From assembly GCF_024138165.1 (NCBI RefSeq), contig NZ_CP100000.1:1054001-1118000 (forward strand): 64,000 nt of DNA, written 5' to 3'. The notes under the pieces are model-generated. The model searched no databases. It saw only the letters and a program-made list of their open reading frames with translations, and was not told the DNA's origin. Shown one piece after another: positions 43,177-51,745 of the stretch. A program made the position numbers and the translations under genes. The stretch is from Halorussus vallis. GTDB taxonomy: Archaea > Halobacteriota > Halobacteria > Halobacteriales > Haladaptataceae. Position 1 is the first letter of the stretch, and every line of letters begins with the position of its first letter.

Positions 43177-43372
43177 GGACGGTGATACGGGGTCGACACA
43201 CTTCACCCGAGTGGCCGTTCTCGCGGTGTCGCCGGCGCGACCACGGCTCCGCATCTTGGCGTGACTTTGTGTCGCGCCGGCAGCCGCGACTCCTGTCGCT
43301 TCTCGGTGGTGCGTGATTCGTCCGTCGAGGACCGATGTAATCGAGTGCGTCCGAGTAATTCGGTCGTCACGA

Positions 43373-43603
43373 TCACGCGGCAACCGACATCGCCAAGGCG
43401 AGAAGACTCAAAGCGAGTCCGATTGCGGCGAACACTCGACTGTCGCGGACCGCCTTCGGCGAGGGTTCGAGCTGTTTGTTGTGGGGGTACGCGGTACTGG
43501 CCCGCGTCCGGAGGAAGAATCGCGTCGTCTCGTACGGATACAGCACGCCCGCTGCGGAGACGGCGACGAGTCCGAGACTGACGACGAAGAAGCCCCAGTC
43601 CAT
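43373..43603 (-). CDS. Two-helix small membrane protein
   Basis: A 76-residue protein with a first helix (FFVVSLGLVAVSAAGVLYPY), a basic loop (TTRFFLRTRASTAYPHNKQLEP) and a second helix (VFAAIGLALSLLALAMSVA). The pattern with both termini outside or both inside is typical of small haloarchaeal membrane proteins. No motif recognised. The start is clear at MDWGFF. Confidence 0.72.
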   Translation of the reverse strand: MDWGFFVVSLGLVAVSAAGVLYPYETTRFFLRTRASTAYPHNKQLEPSPKAVRDSRVFAAIGLALSLLALAMSVAA

Positions 43604-43698
43604 GGTATGCTACGAACCCTACACCTACGTAACATAAGTGTTCCCTCGCGCCGAGGAGGGCTTCGTTCGACTCGCCGACTGCGGTTCGGCGCCGGTCG

Positions 43699-45354
43699 CT
43701 ACAACCGCTTGCTGACGTACGGGCCGTCCTGGTGGTAGCCCAGTTTGGTCCGGTAGTACTCCCGGGCGCCGATGCCCGAGATGACGCTGACCTTCTCGTA
43801 CCCGGCGTCGGCCGCCATCGCCTCGGCCTTCCGGAGGAGCTTCTTGCCGTAGCCCTTGTGCTGCCAGTCGTGGGACTCGCCGCCGACTTCCACCATCGGG
43901 CCGTAAACGTGGAGTTCCCGGACCAGCGCGGCGTTTTCGAGCTCCCGCCGGACGGGGGCGCCGGGGAAGCGCAGTCGGCAGAACCCGACCAGGAGGTCCT
44001 TGTCGGGGTCCTCGTAGCTGATGAAGTGTTCGGTGCCGCCAGCGGCCTCGTAGGTCAGCACGTCGAGTTCGACGTTCTCGGGGTCCTCGTCGTTCATTCC
44101 GACTTCCCGGCACCGGATGCAGTCGCAGGTCCAGCCGTGCTCGTCCATCTTCTGGCGGGCGAGTTGGCGGAGGTTCGACTTCCAGACGCCCGCGTCGATG
44201 AAGTCGGCGGGGATGTCGCGCTGGACGCGCTGGAGTCGGGTGTACTTCGGGATCATCGACTTGATCTCGGCGACGAGTTCGGCGGCCTCCTCGTTTCTGA
44301 GGGGCTGGTACTCGTCGCGGTGCCACCAGTCGTAGGTCGCGGTGCCCCGCACCACGAGCGTCGGGTAGATCTTGAGGTAGTCGGGCTTCCACTTCTCGTC
44401 CTCAAACAGCCGGCGGAAGTCCTCGATGCACATCTCCTTGGTCATGCCGGGCTGGCCGGGCATCATGTGGAAGCCGACCTTGAACGCCGCGTCGCGCAGG
44501 CGTCGGTTGGCGTCGATGGACGCCTGGGCGCCGTGGCCCCGGTGCATCTCCCGGTTGATGCGCTCGTAGGTGGTCTGGACGCCCACCTCGACCTTTGTCC
44601 CGCCCAGATCGAGCATCCGGTCTATCTGCTCGGGGTCGCACCAGTCGGGCTTGGTTTCGAACGTCGTCCCGATGTTGCGGATGTCGCCCGTCTCGTTCTC
44701 GGCGATGACGTCTTCGAGATACCGGAACTCGTACTCGTCGAACTCTTGGGCGAAGCTCTCGCCCTCCGCGGGTTGGGGTTCGGCGTCCACGTCGTAGTCG
44801 TTCATCGCTTCGAGCGCGCGCTTGACGAACCACTCCTGGTAGTCGTGGCTCCGGGCGGTCATCGTCCCGCCCATCAGGATGAGTTCGACCTTGTCGACGG
44901 GGTGGCCGATCTCCCGAAGCTGGTGGAGCCGCAGGGTGACCTGGCCGTAGGGGTCGTAGTCGTTCTGTACCCCGCGCGCGGCGGCGGGTTCGTGGCCGGT
45001 GTAGCTCTGGGAGGAGGAGAACTCCGAGCCGGGACCGCCCGGACAGTAGAGGCACTTGCCGTGGGGACACTGGTGCGGGCTGGTCATGATGGCGACCGGC
45101 GAGACGCCCGACGCCGTCCGGACGGGCTTGCGCTGGAGCACCTCCTGGAGGTCCTCGCGGCGCTCCTCTGGCGCGTGGTCCAGCAACTCGGAATTCTTGG
45201 GAACCTTCGGCGAGGAGAACTCCGAGCAGACGTCGAGCTTCTCGCTTTCGAGGTCGTCGCGCTCCACGTCGCCCGCGAGGATGCGCTCGACGAGCTCCTC
45301 GCAGACGCGCTCGAACGCCTCGGTTTCGGTGGCGTCCGGCGTCTCGGTACTCAT
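43699..45354 (-). CDS. elp3: Elp3 tRNA U34 modification enzyme
   Basis: A 551-residue radical-SAM/GNAT enzyme that forms the carboxymethyl group on wobble uridine of tRNA. The SAM cluster cysteines are Cys96, 101 and 104 in QCPHGKCLYCPGG (C-x4-C-x2-C, the Elp3 spacing). GGTMTARSHDYQEWFVKRAL and RVQRDIPADFIDAGVWKSNL follow the Elp3 order, and the C-terminal acetyltransferase domain has the acetyl-CoA loop HKGYGKKLLRKAE. Archaea have only this subunit of the Elongator complex, so it acts alone. It is transcribed leftward. Confidence 0.96.
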   Translation of the reverse strand: MSTETPDATETEAFERVCEELVERILAGDVERDDLESEKLDVCSEFSSPKVPKNSELLDHAPEERREDLQEVLQRKPVRTASGVSPVAIMTSPHQCPHGKCLYCPGGPGSEFSSSQSYTGHEPAAARGVQNDYDPYGQVTLRLHQLREIGHPVDKVELILMGGTMTARSHDYQEWFVKRALEAMNDYDVDAEPQPAEGESFAQEFDEYEFRYLEDVIAENETGDIRNIGTTFETKPDWCDPEQIDRMLDLGGTKVEVGVQTTYERINREMHRGHGAQASIDANRRLRDAAFKVGFHMMPGQPGMTKEMCIEDFRRLFEDEKWKPDYLKIYPTLVVRGTATYDWWHRDEYQPLRNEEAAELVAEIKSMIPKYTRLQRVQRDIPADFIDAGVWKSNLRQLARQKMDEHGWTCDCIRCREVGMNDEDPENVELDVLTYEAAGGTEHFISYEDPDKDLLVGFCRLRFPGAPVRRELENAALVRELHVYGPMVEVGGESHDWQHKGYGKKLLRKAEAMAADAGYEKVSVISGIGAREYYRTKLGYHQDGPYVSKRL

Positions 45355-45695
45355 TACGTGCTATTTGGTTGGTTGGGGTGGATAAGGGTGTCGTCTACGG
45401 GTGCATTCTAGTTCTGGGTGGAGGTGAATGGCCGGTGAACCAGACAGCCAAGGTGGGACGTTCTACGTCTGCATCGACCCGACGGTGACCGCAGTGACCG
45501 CTTCGAAAGCCCCCGCCTGCTCCGCTCCCGCGGCTCGCTGCGCGCTTCAGTCGCTCACTGCGTTCGCTCCTTCCAGTGCTTACTTCGCCGGGGTTCGCGG
45601 AGCAGGCGGCCCCTTTCAGTCCCACCTGTCGGTTGTTCGGCAGGGCGTCTCCGGTGGTTAGTGTAGATTTACGAGACGATTCCGCGGTTAAGCGT
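45355..45695. other. Intergenic stretch holding structured element copy 2
   Basis: About 340 bases between two leftward genes. It is filled mostly by the stem-loop element and its conserved 5' flank (GACCGCTTCGAAAG). I see no protein gene. Confidence 0.5.
45505..45617. repeat. Structured intergenic element, copy 2
   Basis: Arms at 45505-45525 and 45597-45617: 5 bp GAAAG/CTTTC, a 3x3 C loop, then 13 bp (CCGCCTGCTCCGC with its complement). Compared with copy 1 the stem differs at two positions (C to T, A to C) and each has the matching change on the other arm, keeping the pairs. The loop is 71 bases and shares its ends (TCCCGCGGCT and TCGCCGGGGTTC) with copy 1. Confidence 0.8.
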
Positions 45696-46379
45696 TCACG
45701 AAAGCGCTGACTCCGGCGCCGAGCGCAAACTGCCGCCCGTCTGGTACCAGTAGGCGCCGACGACCAGCACCGTCGTGATGGCGAACGCACCCAGCACCTG
45801 CGCCCAGGTGTGGGCGTCGAGGTAAATGCGGTTCGGGACCATCACCACCGGAATCGCCAGCGTGGGCCAGAACTTCCGGTCGACGAGCGTCAGGTAGAGC
45901 GTCGGCATCAGCGCGATGGTGACGTGACCCGAGACGTTCCAGACCGGCGAGAGCGCCAGGTAGGGCAGGGACACCAGCGCGAGCGCCTCCATCCACCCGG
46001 GGACGAGTCGCCCCCAGTCGAAGTATCGCCAGAGGAGCCACGACGCGCCGGCGGCGACGAAGACGCCGCCGGCGACCAGCGCGTCGGTCTGCCAAGCGTT
46101 GCCCTTCGTGACCTGGAAGACGCCCTTCCCCGTGACGAGGACGTACGCCAGCGTCGGGGCCAGCGAGAGTAGACCCGCCCCGAGAAAGCCCGCGACCCGC
46201 CGCCAGAGCGCCGAGCGGTCGGCGTCCTGGCGCGCCCACTCGTGGTGGACGAGGACGAGCGTTCCGACGCCGAGCACCATGATCGGGTGGAAGACGTACG
46301 GGTAGTACTCCATCGCCGTATCGAGTACGCCCATAACGGCCCCGACTACGACGCCGAGCGGGAAAACGGCCGGGGCCAT
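45696..46379 (-). CDS. PAP2-like membrane protein
   Basis: A 227-residue polytopic protein with about six helices. The last third resembles PAP2-superfamily lipid phosphatases: SGH at residues 150-152 (NVSGHVTIALMPTLYLTL) and R-x5-H at 184-190 (NRIYLDAHTWAQVLGAF). The aspartate expected three residues after that histidine is Gln194, and the first PAP2 motif KxxxxxxRP is not obvious. It may be an inactive or altered phosphatase. An upstream GTG would lengthen the N-terminus and lie in the palindrome. Confidence 0.65.
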   Translation of the reverse strand: MAPAVFPLGVVVGAVMGVLDTAMEYYPYVFHPIMVLGVGTLVLVHHEWARQDADRSALWRRVAGFLGAGLLSLAPTLAYVLVTGKGVFQVTKGNAWQTDALVAGGVFVAAGASWLLWRYFDWGRLVPGWMEALALVSLPYLALSPVWNVSGHVTIALMPTLYLTLVDRKFWPTLAIPVVMVPNRIYLDAHTWAQVLGAFAITTVLVVGAYWYQTGGSLRSAPESALS

Positions 46380-46458
46380 TTCGTCGAGAACCGTCTCGAA
46401 GAGGACACGCCGCGCCCGGTATGCGATGAGATAACATCTCGAAGAAGCTTCAACTTCC

Positions 46459-46478
46459 GGTGTGACAATTGTCACACC
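46459..46478. promoter_or_regulatory. 20-bp perfect palindrome at the MFS start
   Basis: GGTGTGACAATTGTCACACC is fully self-complementary. It ends two bases before the ATG of the rightward MFS gene and lies about 80 bases upstream of the leftward PAP2-like ATG. The symmetry and place suggest an operator for a dimeric repressor that would block both promoters. Confidence 0.6.
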
Positions 46479-46480
46479 AC

Positions 46481-47776
46481 ATGGTCGGAGACGCCGACAC
46501 GCCGTCCGACGACCGGCCCCCCTCTCGCGGGCGACTTCCGTGGCGAGCGCGTCTCCCGTCCCGCGCCGTCGCGACCTACTACGCCTACGTCCTCTCGCGG
46601 TCGCTCGCATTCACGATGCCCATCTACGTCGTCTTCTTCCGGTCGCGGGGACTCTCGCTCGCGCAGTTCGGCCTGCTCGAAGCGACGTACACGCTGGCGG
46701 TGCTGGGCCTGGAGTTCCCCACGGGCTACGTCGCCGACCGACTCGGCCGGCGGAACGGCCTGCTGGCGTCCAACGCGCTGAGCGCGCTCGGGGCGGTCGG
46801 CTACGCACTCGCCCACTCGTTTCCGGCGTTCCTGGCCGCGATGGTCCTCCGGGCGGCCGGCGCGACCTTCTCGTCGGGGACCTCCGCGGCGTGGCTCTAC
46901 GAGGCGCTGGCCGACGACGACGAGGAAGGCGACTTCGCCCGCGTCGACGGTCGCGCCAGGGCGCTCGGCCTGGCCGGCCAGAGCGCCGCGGCAGTCGCGG
47001 GCGCGTGGGCCTACTCTGCCAGCCACCTCCTGCCGTGGGCGCTCGACGTGGCCGCGCTCGCGGCGGGCGGGGCGGTCCTGCTCGCGGTGCCCGCTCGTGA
47101 GGATGCCCCGACGGCGACGGACGACGACTCGGAGCGCCTGACGCCAGCGGAGACAGTGACGGTCGTCCGAACCGCGCTCGCACAATCCGGCCTGCGCACC
47201 TTCGTCGCCTACACCTCGCTCTTCCTGGGCGTCGTCGGGGCCGCGCTGTTGTTCGTCCAGCCGGTGAGCGTCGACGTCCTCGGCGTCGCCCCGGCGCACC
47301 TGGGCTACCTCTACGCGGGCCTGACGCTCCTGTCGGCCGCCGCCGCGGCGCTCGCGGGGCGAGTCCGCGACCGGGTCGGCGTCGACCGGTGGTTCGGGGT
47401 CGTCCCGTTCCTCGCGGCCGCGGGACTGCTCGCGGTGCTCGCGGTCCCGTGGCTCGCGCTCGCGCTGTTCTTCGTCCTCCGGGCGGCCGGGGCCGTCTCG
47501 CGGCCTCTGGCCGACCAGCGAATCAACGACGGCGTCCGGTCGCGGGGCCGAGCGACGACGCTCAGCGCAGTGTCGATGCTCCGGTCGGTCGCGGTCGCCC
47601 CGCTCAAACTGCTGGCCGGCGCCGTCGCGGCCGCCGCCCTCCCGGCGGTGCTCTCGGCGCTCGGCGCGGTGTTGCTGGTCGGCGCGGTCGGCCTGTGGCT
47701 GCGTGGGAGACTGCTCGGCGAATCGCGTTCGAACGAATGCGATTCGCCGGGCGTCGACGCTCCCGAGCGTCGATGA
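46481..47776 (+). CDS. Major facilitator superfamily transporter
   Basis: A 431-residue protein with twelve hydrophobic helices. The loop after helix two, FPTGYVADRLGRRNGLLASN, is the MFS motif A (GxLaDrxGrrxxl), and a matching VRDRVGVDRWFGVVPF loop sits at the start of the second half. The family exports drugs or sugars with protons; substrate unknown. It is preceded at once by a perfect palindrome likely to be its operator. An upstream TTG in frame was not used. Confidence 0.88.
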   Translation: MVGDADTPSDDRPPSRGRLPWRARLPSRAVATYYAYVLSRSLAFTMPIYVVFFRSRGLSLAQFGLLEATYTLAVLGLEFPTGYVADRLGRRNGLLASNALSALGAVGYALAHSFPAFLAAMVLRAAGATFSSGTSAAWLYEALADDDEEGDFARVDGRARALGLAGQSAAAVAGAWAYSASHLLPWALDVAALAAGGAVLLAVPAREDAPTATDDDSERLTPAETVTVVRTALAQSGLRTFVAYTSLFLGVVGAALLFVQPVSVDVLGVAPAHLGYLYAGLTLLSAAAAALAGRVRDRVGVDRWFGVVPFLAAAGLLAVLAVPWLALALFFVLRAAGAVSRPLADQRINDGVRSRGRATTLSAVSMLRSVAVAPLKLLAGAVAAAALPAVLSALGAVLLVGAVGLWLRGRLLGESRSNECDSPGVDAPERR

Positions 47777-47874
47777 CGGATGCGGTTCGGAACGCGACGG
47801 AGAAAGCGGAAAAGCAGAAAGAGCAGAGAACGCGGGAAGAACGGAGAGGCGAACGGCGACGAAAACCGAGTCGC

Positions 47875-50001
47875 TTACAGCTGATCGCCGATGGCCTCGA
47901 CGACCGCGTCAAGGACGTCGTCGCGCTCGCCGCTCAGGAACTCGATGGTGCCGTTGCGGGTGCCGCGGGCGACGATGCCCGCCTCGGGGGCGTCCTCGCG
48001 GGCCTGGGCCGCGACCTCGCGGACGTCGAGGGGTTCGTCGCTCCGGATGTGGAGTTCGTCCTCGCCGGCGCCCAGCGTGACGTGGTAGTCGCCGGGGGCG
48101 TTCTTCGCGCCGAGCTTCTCGCGGTGAATCTCGTCGAGCAGCAGCGTCGTCGGCGGGAAGTCGAAGCGGTGGGTGAACGCGTCGGCGTCGAGCACGGTGA
48201 ACGAGACGTCGCCGGTGCCCCGAATCGCGAGGTTCGGCTCGACCGTGTCGAGTTCAGTCTGGAGCTTCTCGCGGAACTGGCCGCTGACGTGTTCGGCGAG
48301 GTCGCGCTTCTCGTGTTCGAACAGGAGGTCGGTGATGAGTTCGCGCTTGTCCTCGTAGGACTGGTAGTAGGCCTCCAGCGCGACCGCCTCGCGGAGCGCG
48401 GTGGTGTGGTCGGCGTCGTAACCCTCCTCGTCGGCGAGTTCAGTGTACGCCTCGGGGGTGTCCTCCCAGTAACTCACCGCGGGCAGGTGGCTCAGTTCCT
48501 CGCGCACGTCGGGGTTGACGTGGGCCGCGAGGTTCGCACCGAGGACACCGGTCGTGACGTCGGTGCCGTCGGCGTCGGCGAGGAAGGGGTTGACCGCCAC
48601 GTCGACGAGGTCGGCGGCCGCGTCGTCGGGGTACTGGTGGTCGACGACCACGCGGGGCGCGTCGTAGATGTCGAGCAGTTCGAGGCCGTCCTCGGATTCG
48701 GCGGTGCTGCCGGCGTCGACGACCACGAACAGCGGAAGCTTCTCGTCGTGGCGCTCGCGGTTGTCGAGCATCTGGGTCGCGTCCTTCGTCGCGTCGCCCA
48801 TGTCGTAGTGGCCGTCTTCGAGCGGGCGGCGGTCGAAGAAGTGGTACTCGGCGTCGCTCTTGGCGTGCTCGTCGCGCACGAGCGGCAGGACGGCGCGCTC
48901 GATGGCCGCGCCGGCGACGTAGCCGTCTGCGGTGGCGTTGTGGCGGACGATGACCGGGCGCGACTCCATGACTGCCCGCCGGACGGCCTCGGCGGCGTCG
49001 CGAATCTGCTCGTGGACCGCGTTCACGGCGTCGTGGTCGGCCAGCAGGTCGACGTCGTCGGGACGGGCCTCGGCGCGGAGCGCGTCTTCGAGGCGCTGTT
49101 CGACGGTTTCGCGCTCGTCGCCGTCGAGTTTCTCCAGGTCTTCGGTTTCGACCTGAAGTTCGTTGTTGCGGAGTTCGACCTCACCGTCGAGGCGGACGAA
49201 GTCGCCCGTCTCGGCCTCGGGGTAGGCGCGAACGCCCGCCTCCACGAACGCCGCACAGTCGACGGTCGCGGTTTCGTCGCGGACCTCGAAGATGGTCGGC
49301 CCGCTGGTCTGGCGCGCGCCGACGATTTCGCCCTCGATTCGGACGTCCTCGCCCACGCGGTCGCCGAGCGTCTCGATCTGGACGCGCTCCAGTTCGCGGT
49401 CCGAATCGGCGTCGGCGTCCGACGCCGATTCGGTCCCGGACGAGGACGAGGATGACGAGGACGACGAAGACGACGAGGACGACGAAGACGACGAGGACTG
49501 GGACCGCGTCGACTGAGAGCCTCCGGCGCTTGCGCCGGCGCCGGCCCCGTCGGTCGTGGCCTGCTGGTTCTCGTCCTGCTGGTTCTCGTTGGTGCGGTCA
49601 GTTTCGTCCTCCTCCGTCTCCTCGGGGAGGACGGCCCCGCGCTCGGGGTCGTCGACGAGTTTGCCGCGGAACTCGCGTTCGGACTGGCGAATCGACCAGC
49701 CGAGGTCGACGTTGCCGTTGTTCTGTACGTCGGTCACCTGGACGAACACCTCGTCGCCCTCGTCCCAGTCGAGACTGTCGAGGCGGCGGTCGAGTTCGCT
49801 CTCGTGGAGCAGACCCGTCACGTGGTCGCCGATGTTGACGAAGACGCCGAAGTCGGCGAAGCCGTCGACGGTGCCGCGGTAGTATCGACCGGATGTGAGT
49901 TGATTCGGTGAATTGCCGGTGAACTCGAAGAGGACGTCCTGCTCGTGGCTTTGACAGATAGCCCCGTCGGCAGGCGTCCCGCAGATTATACACGAACCCA
50001 T
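47875..50001 (-). CDS. S1/OB-fold DHH phosphoesterase with poly-Ser linker
   Basis: A 708-residue nucleic-acid protein. Order: N-terminal zinc-like CIICGTPADGAICQSH (1-20), an S1 RNA-binding domain (about 35-110, GTVDGFADFGVFVNIGDHVT), a Ser-rich linker with more than 20 consecutive serines (about 165-200), an OB-fold (EDVRIEGEIVGARQTSGPTI, 210-280), then a DHH/DHHA1 core (VIVRHNATADGYVAGAAIER, FFDRRP, VDAGSTAESEDGLELLDIYD, VVVDHQYPDD). The DHH motif appears as VDHQ, as in RecJ/GAN-like archaeal proteins related to Cdc45. Possibly a replication or repair nuclease. Confidence 0.83.
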   Translation of the reverse strand: MGSCIICGTPADGAICQSHEQDVLFEFTGNSPNQLTSGRYYRGTVDGFADFGVFVNIGDHVTGLLHESELDRRLDSLDWDEGDEVFVQVTDVQNNGNVDLGWSIRQSEREFRGKLVDDPERGAVLPEETEEDETDRTNENQQDENQQATTDGAGAGASAGGSQSTRSQSSSSSSSSSSSSSSSSSSSSGTESASDADADSDRELERVQIETLGDRVGEDVRIEGEIVGARQTSGPTIFEVRDETATVDCAAFVEAGVRAYPEAETGDFVRLDGEVELRNNELQVETEDLEKLDGDERETVEQRLEDALRAEARPDDVDLLADHDAVNAVHEQIRDAAEAVRRAVMESRPVIVRHNATADGYVAGAAIERAVLPLVRDEHAKSDAEYHFFDRRPLEDGHYDMGDATKDATQMLDNRERHDEKLPLFVVVDAGSTAESEDGLELLDIYDAPRVVVDHQYPDDAAADLVDVAVNPFLADADGTDVTTGVLGANLAAHVNPDVREELSHLPAVSYWEDTPEAYTELADEEGYDADHTTALREAVALEAYYQSYEDKRELITDLLFEHEKRDLAEHVSGQFREKLQTELDTVEPNLAIRGTGDVSFTVLDADAFTHRFDFPPTTLLLDEIHREKLGAKNAPGDYHVTLGAGEDELHIRSDEPLDVREVAAQAREDAPEAGIVARGTRNGTIEFLSGERDDVLDAVVEAIGDQL

Positions 50002-50135
50002 CTTATACGCGGGAGAAATAGCCCCGGCCTAAAACTGTTGTCGAAACTGGCGCGTCGGTCTATCGCCCGCGGTGGGCGTCGGACGTTCGCCTGTGGTGGC
50101 AGTCACGGGCGAACGACCGGCGACCGTCAGTCTCC

Positions 50136-50240
50136 CGCTTGCGGGGGTACGCCGACCGCTTGCGGGGGTACGCCGACCGCTCGCGGGAGTACGCCGACCG
50201 CTCGCGGGAGTACGCCGACCGCTCGCCGCGGCCCGCCGAC
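50136..50240. repeat. 21-bp tandem repeat, about five units
   Basis: Units of CGCTTGCGGGGGTACGCCGAC-type sequence (21 bp) start at 50136, 50157, 50178 and 50199, with small changes (TTGCGGGGGT to TCGCGGGAGT) and a degenerate fifth at 50220. The array ends exactly at the stop of a leftward gene and lies upstream of the DHH gene. The period is a multiple of three but no expressed frame is evident. Confidence 0.75.
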
Positions 50241-50449
50241 TAATCCCCTTCGTAGGCTTCGACCCCCGGCAGGTCCGCGACGCCCTCGTGTTCGCCGACG
50301 AACTCGGCGTCGGCGACCGCCCGCCGGAAGTCCTCGACGCTGGAGTACTCCCGGGTCGTCAGCACGCGGCCGTCTTCGACCGCGAAGACGATTTCGTCGG
50401 TGCCGTCGTCGTGTCGGTAGTGGTCGGCCTTCGTCGGCTCCGTTGCCAT
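50240..50449 (-). CDS. Small acidic haloarchaeal protein
   Basis: A 69-residue acidic soluble protein: MATEPTKADHYRHDDGTDEI, then VFAVEDGRVLTTREYSSVED and FRRAVADAEFVGEHEGV. It is a compact beta-alpha pattern I know from a widespread haloarchaeal family of short proteins, unnamed here. The start was set at MATEPTK because the upstream extension is not acidic. It ends against the 21-bp repeat array. Confidence 0.68.
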   Translation of the reverse strand: MATEPTKADHYRHDDGTDEIVFAVEDGRVLTTREYSSVEDFRRAVADAEFVGEHEGVADLPGVEAYEGD

Positions 50450-50537
50450 ACCGAAATGGGGGACGCCGAGGTCCTTCAAGCTTGAGTCGGTAGGTGTCAC
50501 CTATCCCGAGTCGAAACGGCTCGAAACCGAACAGCGG

Positions 50538-50801
50538 TCACTCGAAGACGGGGCTGTCGTCCTCAAGCGCCTCGATGTCGGCGGCGATCTCCCGGACCTG
50601 CTCGGGAAAGAGCGCGACCTGGACCTCGTTGCCTTCGTCGTCCTCGCAGACGATTTTGACGCGCTTGTCGCCGAACTCCCTGGCCTCGGCGGTTTCGACG
50701 TCGAACAGTTTCGCTGTGGCGGTCTTGTTCGCGGGACCGACGTTCTTGATGGCGCCGTCCTTGAGTTCGACCATGAAGTCCTCGACGATGAGATTGAGCA
50801 T
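50538..50801 (-). CDS. Small conserved haloarchaeal protein
   Basis: An 87-residue acidic protein: MLNLIVEDFMVELKDGAIKN, KTATAKLFDVETAEAREFGD and VQVALFPEQVREIAADIEAL. It is a mostly beta fold ending in one helix. No motif or membrane segment is seen. The translation is compact and typical of a real gene. Function unknown. Confidence 0.72.
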   Translation of the reverse strand: MLNLIVEDFMVELKDGAIKNVGPANKTATAKLFDVETAEAREFGDKRVKIVCEDDEGNEVQVALFPEQVREIAADIEALEDDSPVFE

Positions 50802-51117
50802 GCGGGGGTAGCTTTGCGGGGTACGGTAATATAGGTGGGACTTCGGGGGTGCGGGGCGATTTCGAATGAGATTGGCCGTGTTCGCTTGCCTCGTACCGCC
50901 GGGAACAGCGTGACTGCAACCGTCTCGAAAGCCCCCGACCGCTCGCGGTCGCTCAGCGACATATCCGGGTCGGGCCTACGGCCCTCCCCGAACAGGGGTC
51001 GCTGAGACGACCACGGCCTTCGGCCGCGAGCGGGCGGCCCCTTTCAGTCCCACCTTGCCAGTAGGTTCGCCGAGTACTTTCGGAGGAAAATCGCACCGAG
51101 CGCTTCCAGAAAAACAG
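50802..51117. other. Intergenic stretch holding structured element copy 3
   Basis: About 316 bases between two leftward genes. The central 120 bases are the third stem-loop element. Nothing else is recognised. Confidence 0.5.
50927..51045. repeat. Structured intergenic element, copy 3
   Basis: Arms at 50927-50948 and 51024-51045: GAAAG/CTTTC, the 3x3 C loop, then 14 positions (CCGACCGCTCGCGG opposite CCGCGAGCGGGCGG) with one A-G mismatch. It has an extra inner helix (CGCTCAGCGAC with GTCGCTGAG...) not present in the other copies. The flank AGTCCCACCTT matches copy 2. Confidence 0.75.
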
Positions 51118-51738
51118 TCAGCCGAGCACGGCCGGCAGTTCGAGTCCGTATTCGGCCCCGAGTGTCGCGAGCGCCGCGAATCCGCGGAAGGCGTAGCCGA
51201 ACACCAGCGCGGCCGGAATCGCGCCGGCGAGTAGCGCACGTATCGGGGAGGTGTCGTGGACGATTCGCAGGCCGCCGAGGAACAGCACCGCGCCGTAGAC
51301 GGCGCAGGCGGCCCGAATCCAGGGACTCGGGATTCCGGCGAACACGCACGGGGCGGTGGCGTAAGCGATGACCTGCACCGTCTCGCTGATGCCGGCGCGC
51401 TCGCGGACGAACGGCATCAGCAGGAGCGTCTGGACCGCGGCGGTCAGGTGGAGCACCGCGGGGGCGACGAACAGCGCCGCCAGCAGGAGTCCGAACACCG
51501 CCGCGAGCGTCGGGTGGGTCCCGAGCGTCGGCGCGGCACCGTCGACCAGCGCGAACCGCGTGGCCTCCTCTAGCAGGACGACGACCACGGCGAAGACCAG
51601 GCCGGGGGCCTGGTCGCCGGGCGCGACGCCGCGCTCGAAGAACCGGCGGGGGTTGACCAGCACTTCCGCCCACGCGCGGGCGAGGCCGGCGGGGCCGCGC
51701 TCGCGTCCGCCCGTGGGGTTCTCGACCCACTGCGTCAC
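51118..51738 (-). CDS. Yip1-family membrane protein
   Basis: A 206-residue protein with about five helices. LARAWAEVLVNPRRFFERGV at the N-terminus and the hydrophobic runs FALVDGAAPTLGTHPTLAAV, TVQVIAYATAPCVFAGIPSP and VYGAVLFLGGLRIVHDTSPI match the Yip1/YIF1-like haloarchaeal membrane family. The role in archaea is unknown. It is seven bases from the thymidine kinase stop and same strand, so likely downstream in one transcript. Confidence 0.82.
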   Translation of the reverse strand: MTQWVENPTGGRERGPAGLARAWAEVLVNPRRFFERGVAPGDQAPGLVFAVVVVLLEEATRFALVDGAAPTLGTHPTLAAVFGLLLAALFVAPAVLHLTAAVQTLLLMPFVRERAGISETVQVIAYATAPCVFAGIPSPWIRAACAVYGAVLFLGGLRIVHDTSPIRALLAGAIPAALVFGYAFRGFAALATLGAEYGLELPAVLG

Positions 51739-51745
51739 GGCTAGA

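Noticed and set aside
45428-45661. Protein-like frame over the stem-loop element copy 2
   Set aside because: The frame follows the repeat, is rich in Pro, Ala and Arg, and has no start signals; similar frames over the other copies differ in phase.
49440-49500. Run of Asp/Glu codons read rightward
   Set aside because: It is the complement of the poly-serine linker of the DHH gene, not an acidic protein.
50136-50240. Possible CRISPR array
   Set aside because: Units are contiguous 21-bp repeats with no spacers between them; the 26-bp and 14-bp arrays are the same. No cas genes occur.
33310-51045. Resemblance of the leftward-read flank GGGACTGAAAGGGG to archaeal CRISPR repeats
   Set aside because: The three copies are 5-12 kb apart, each is a palindrome with a 70-base loop, and no tandem repeats or spacers are seen.
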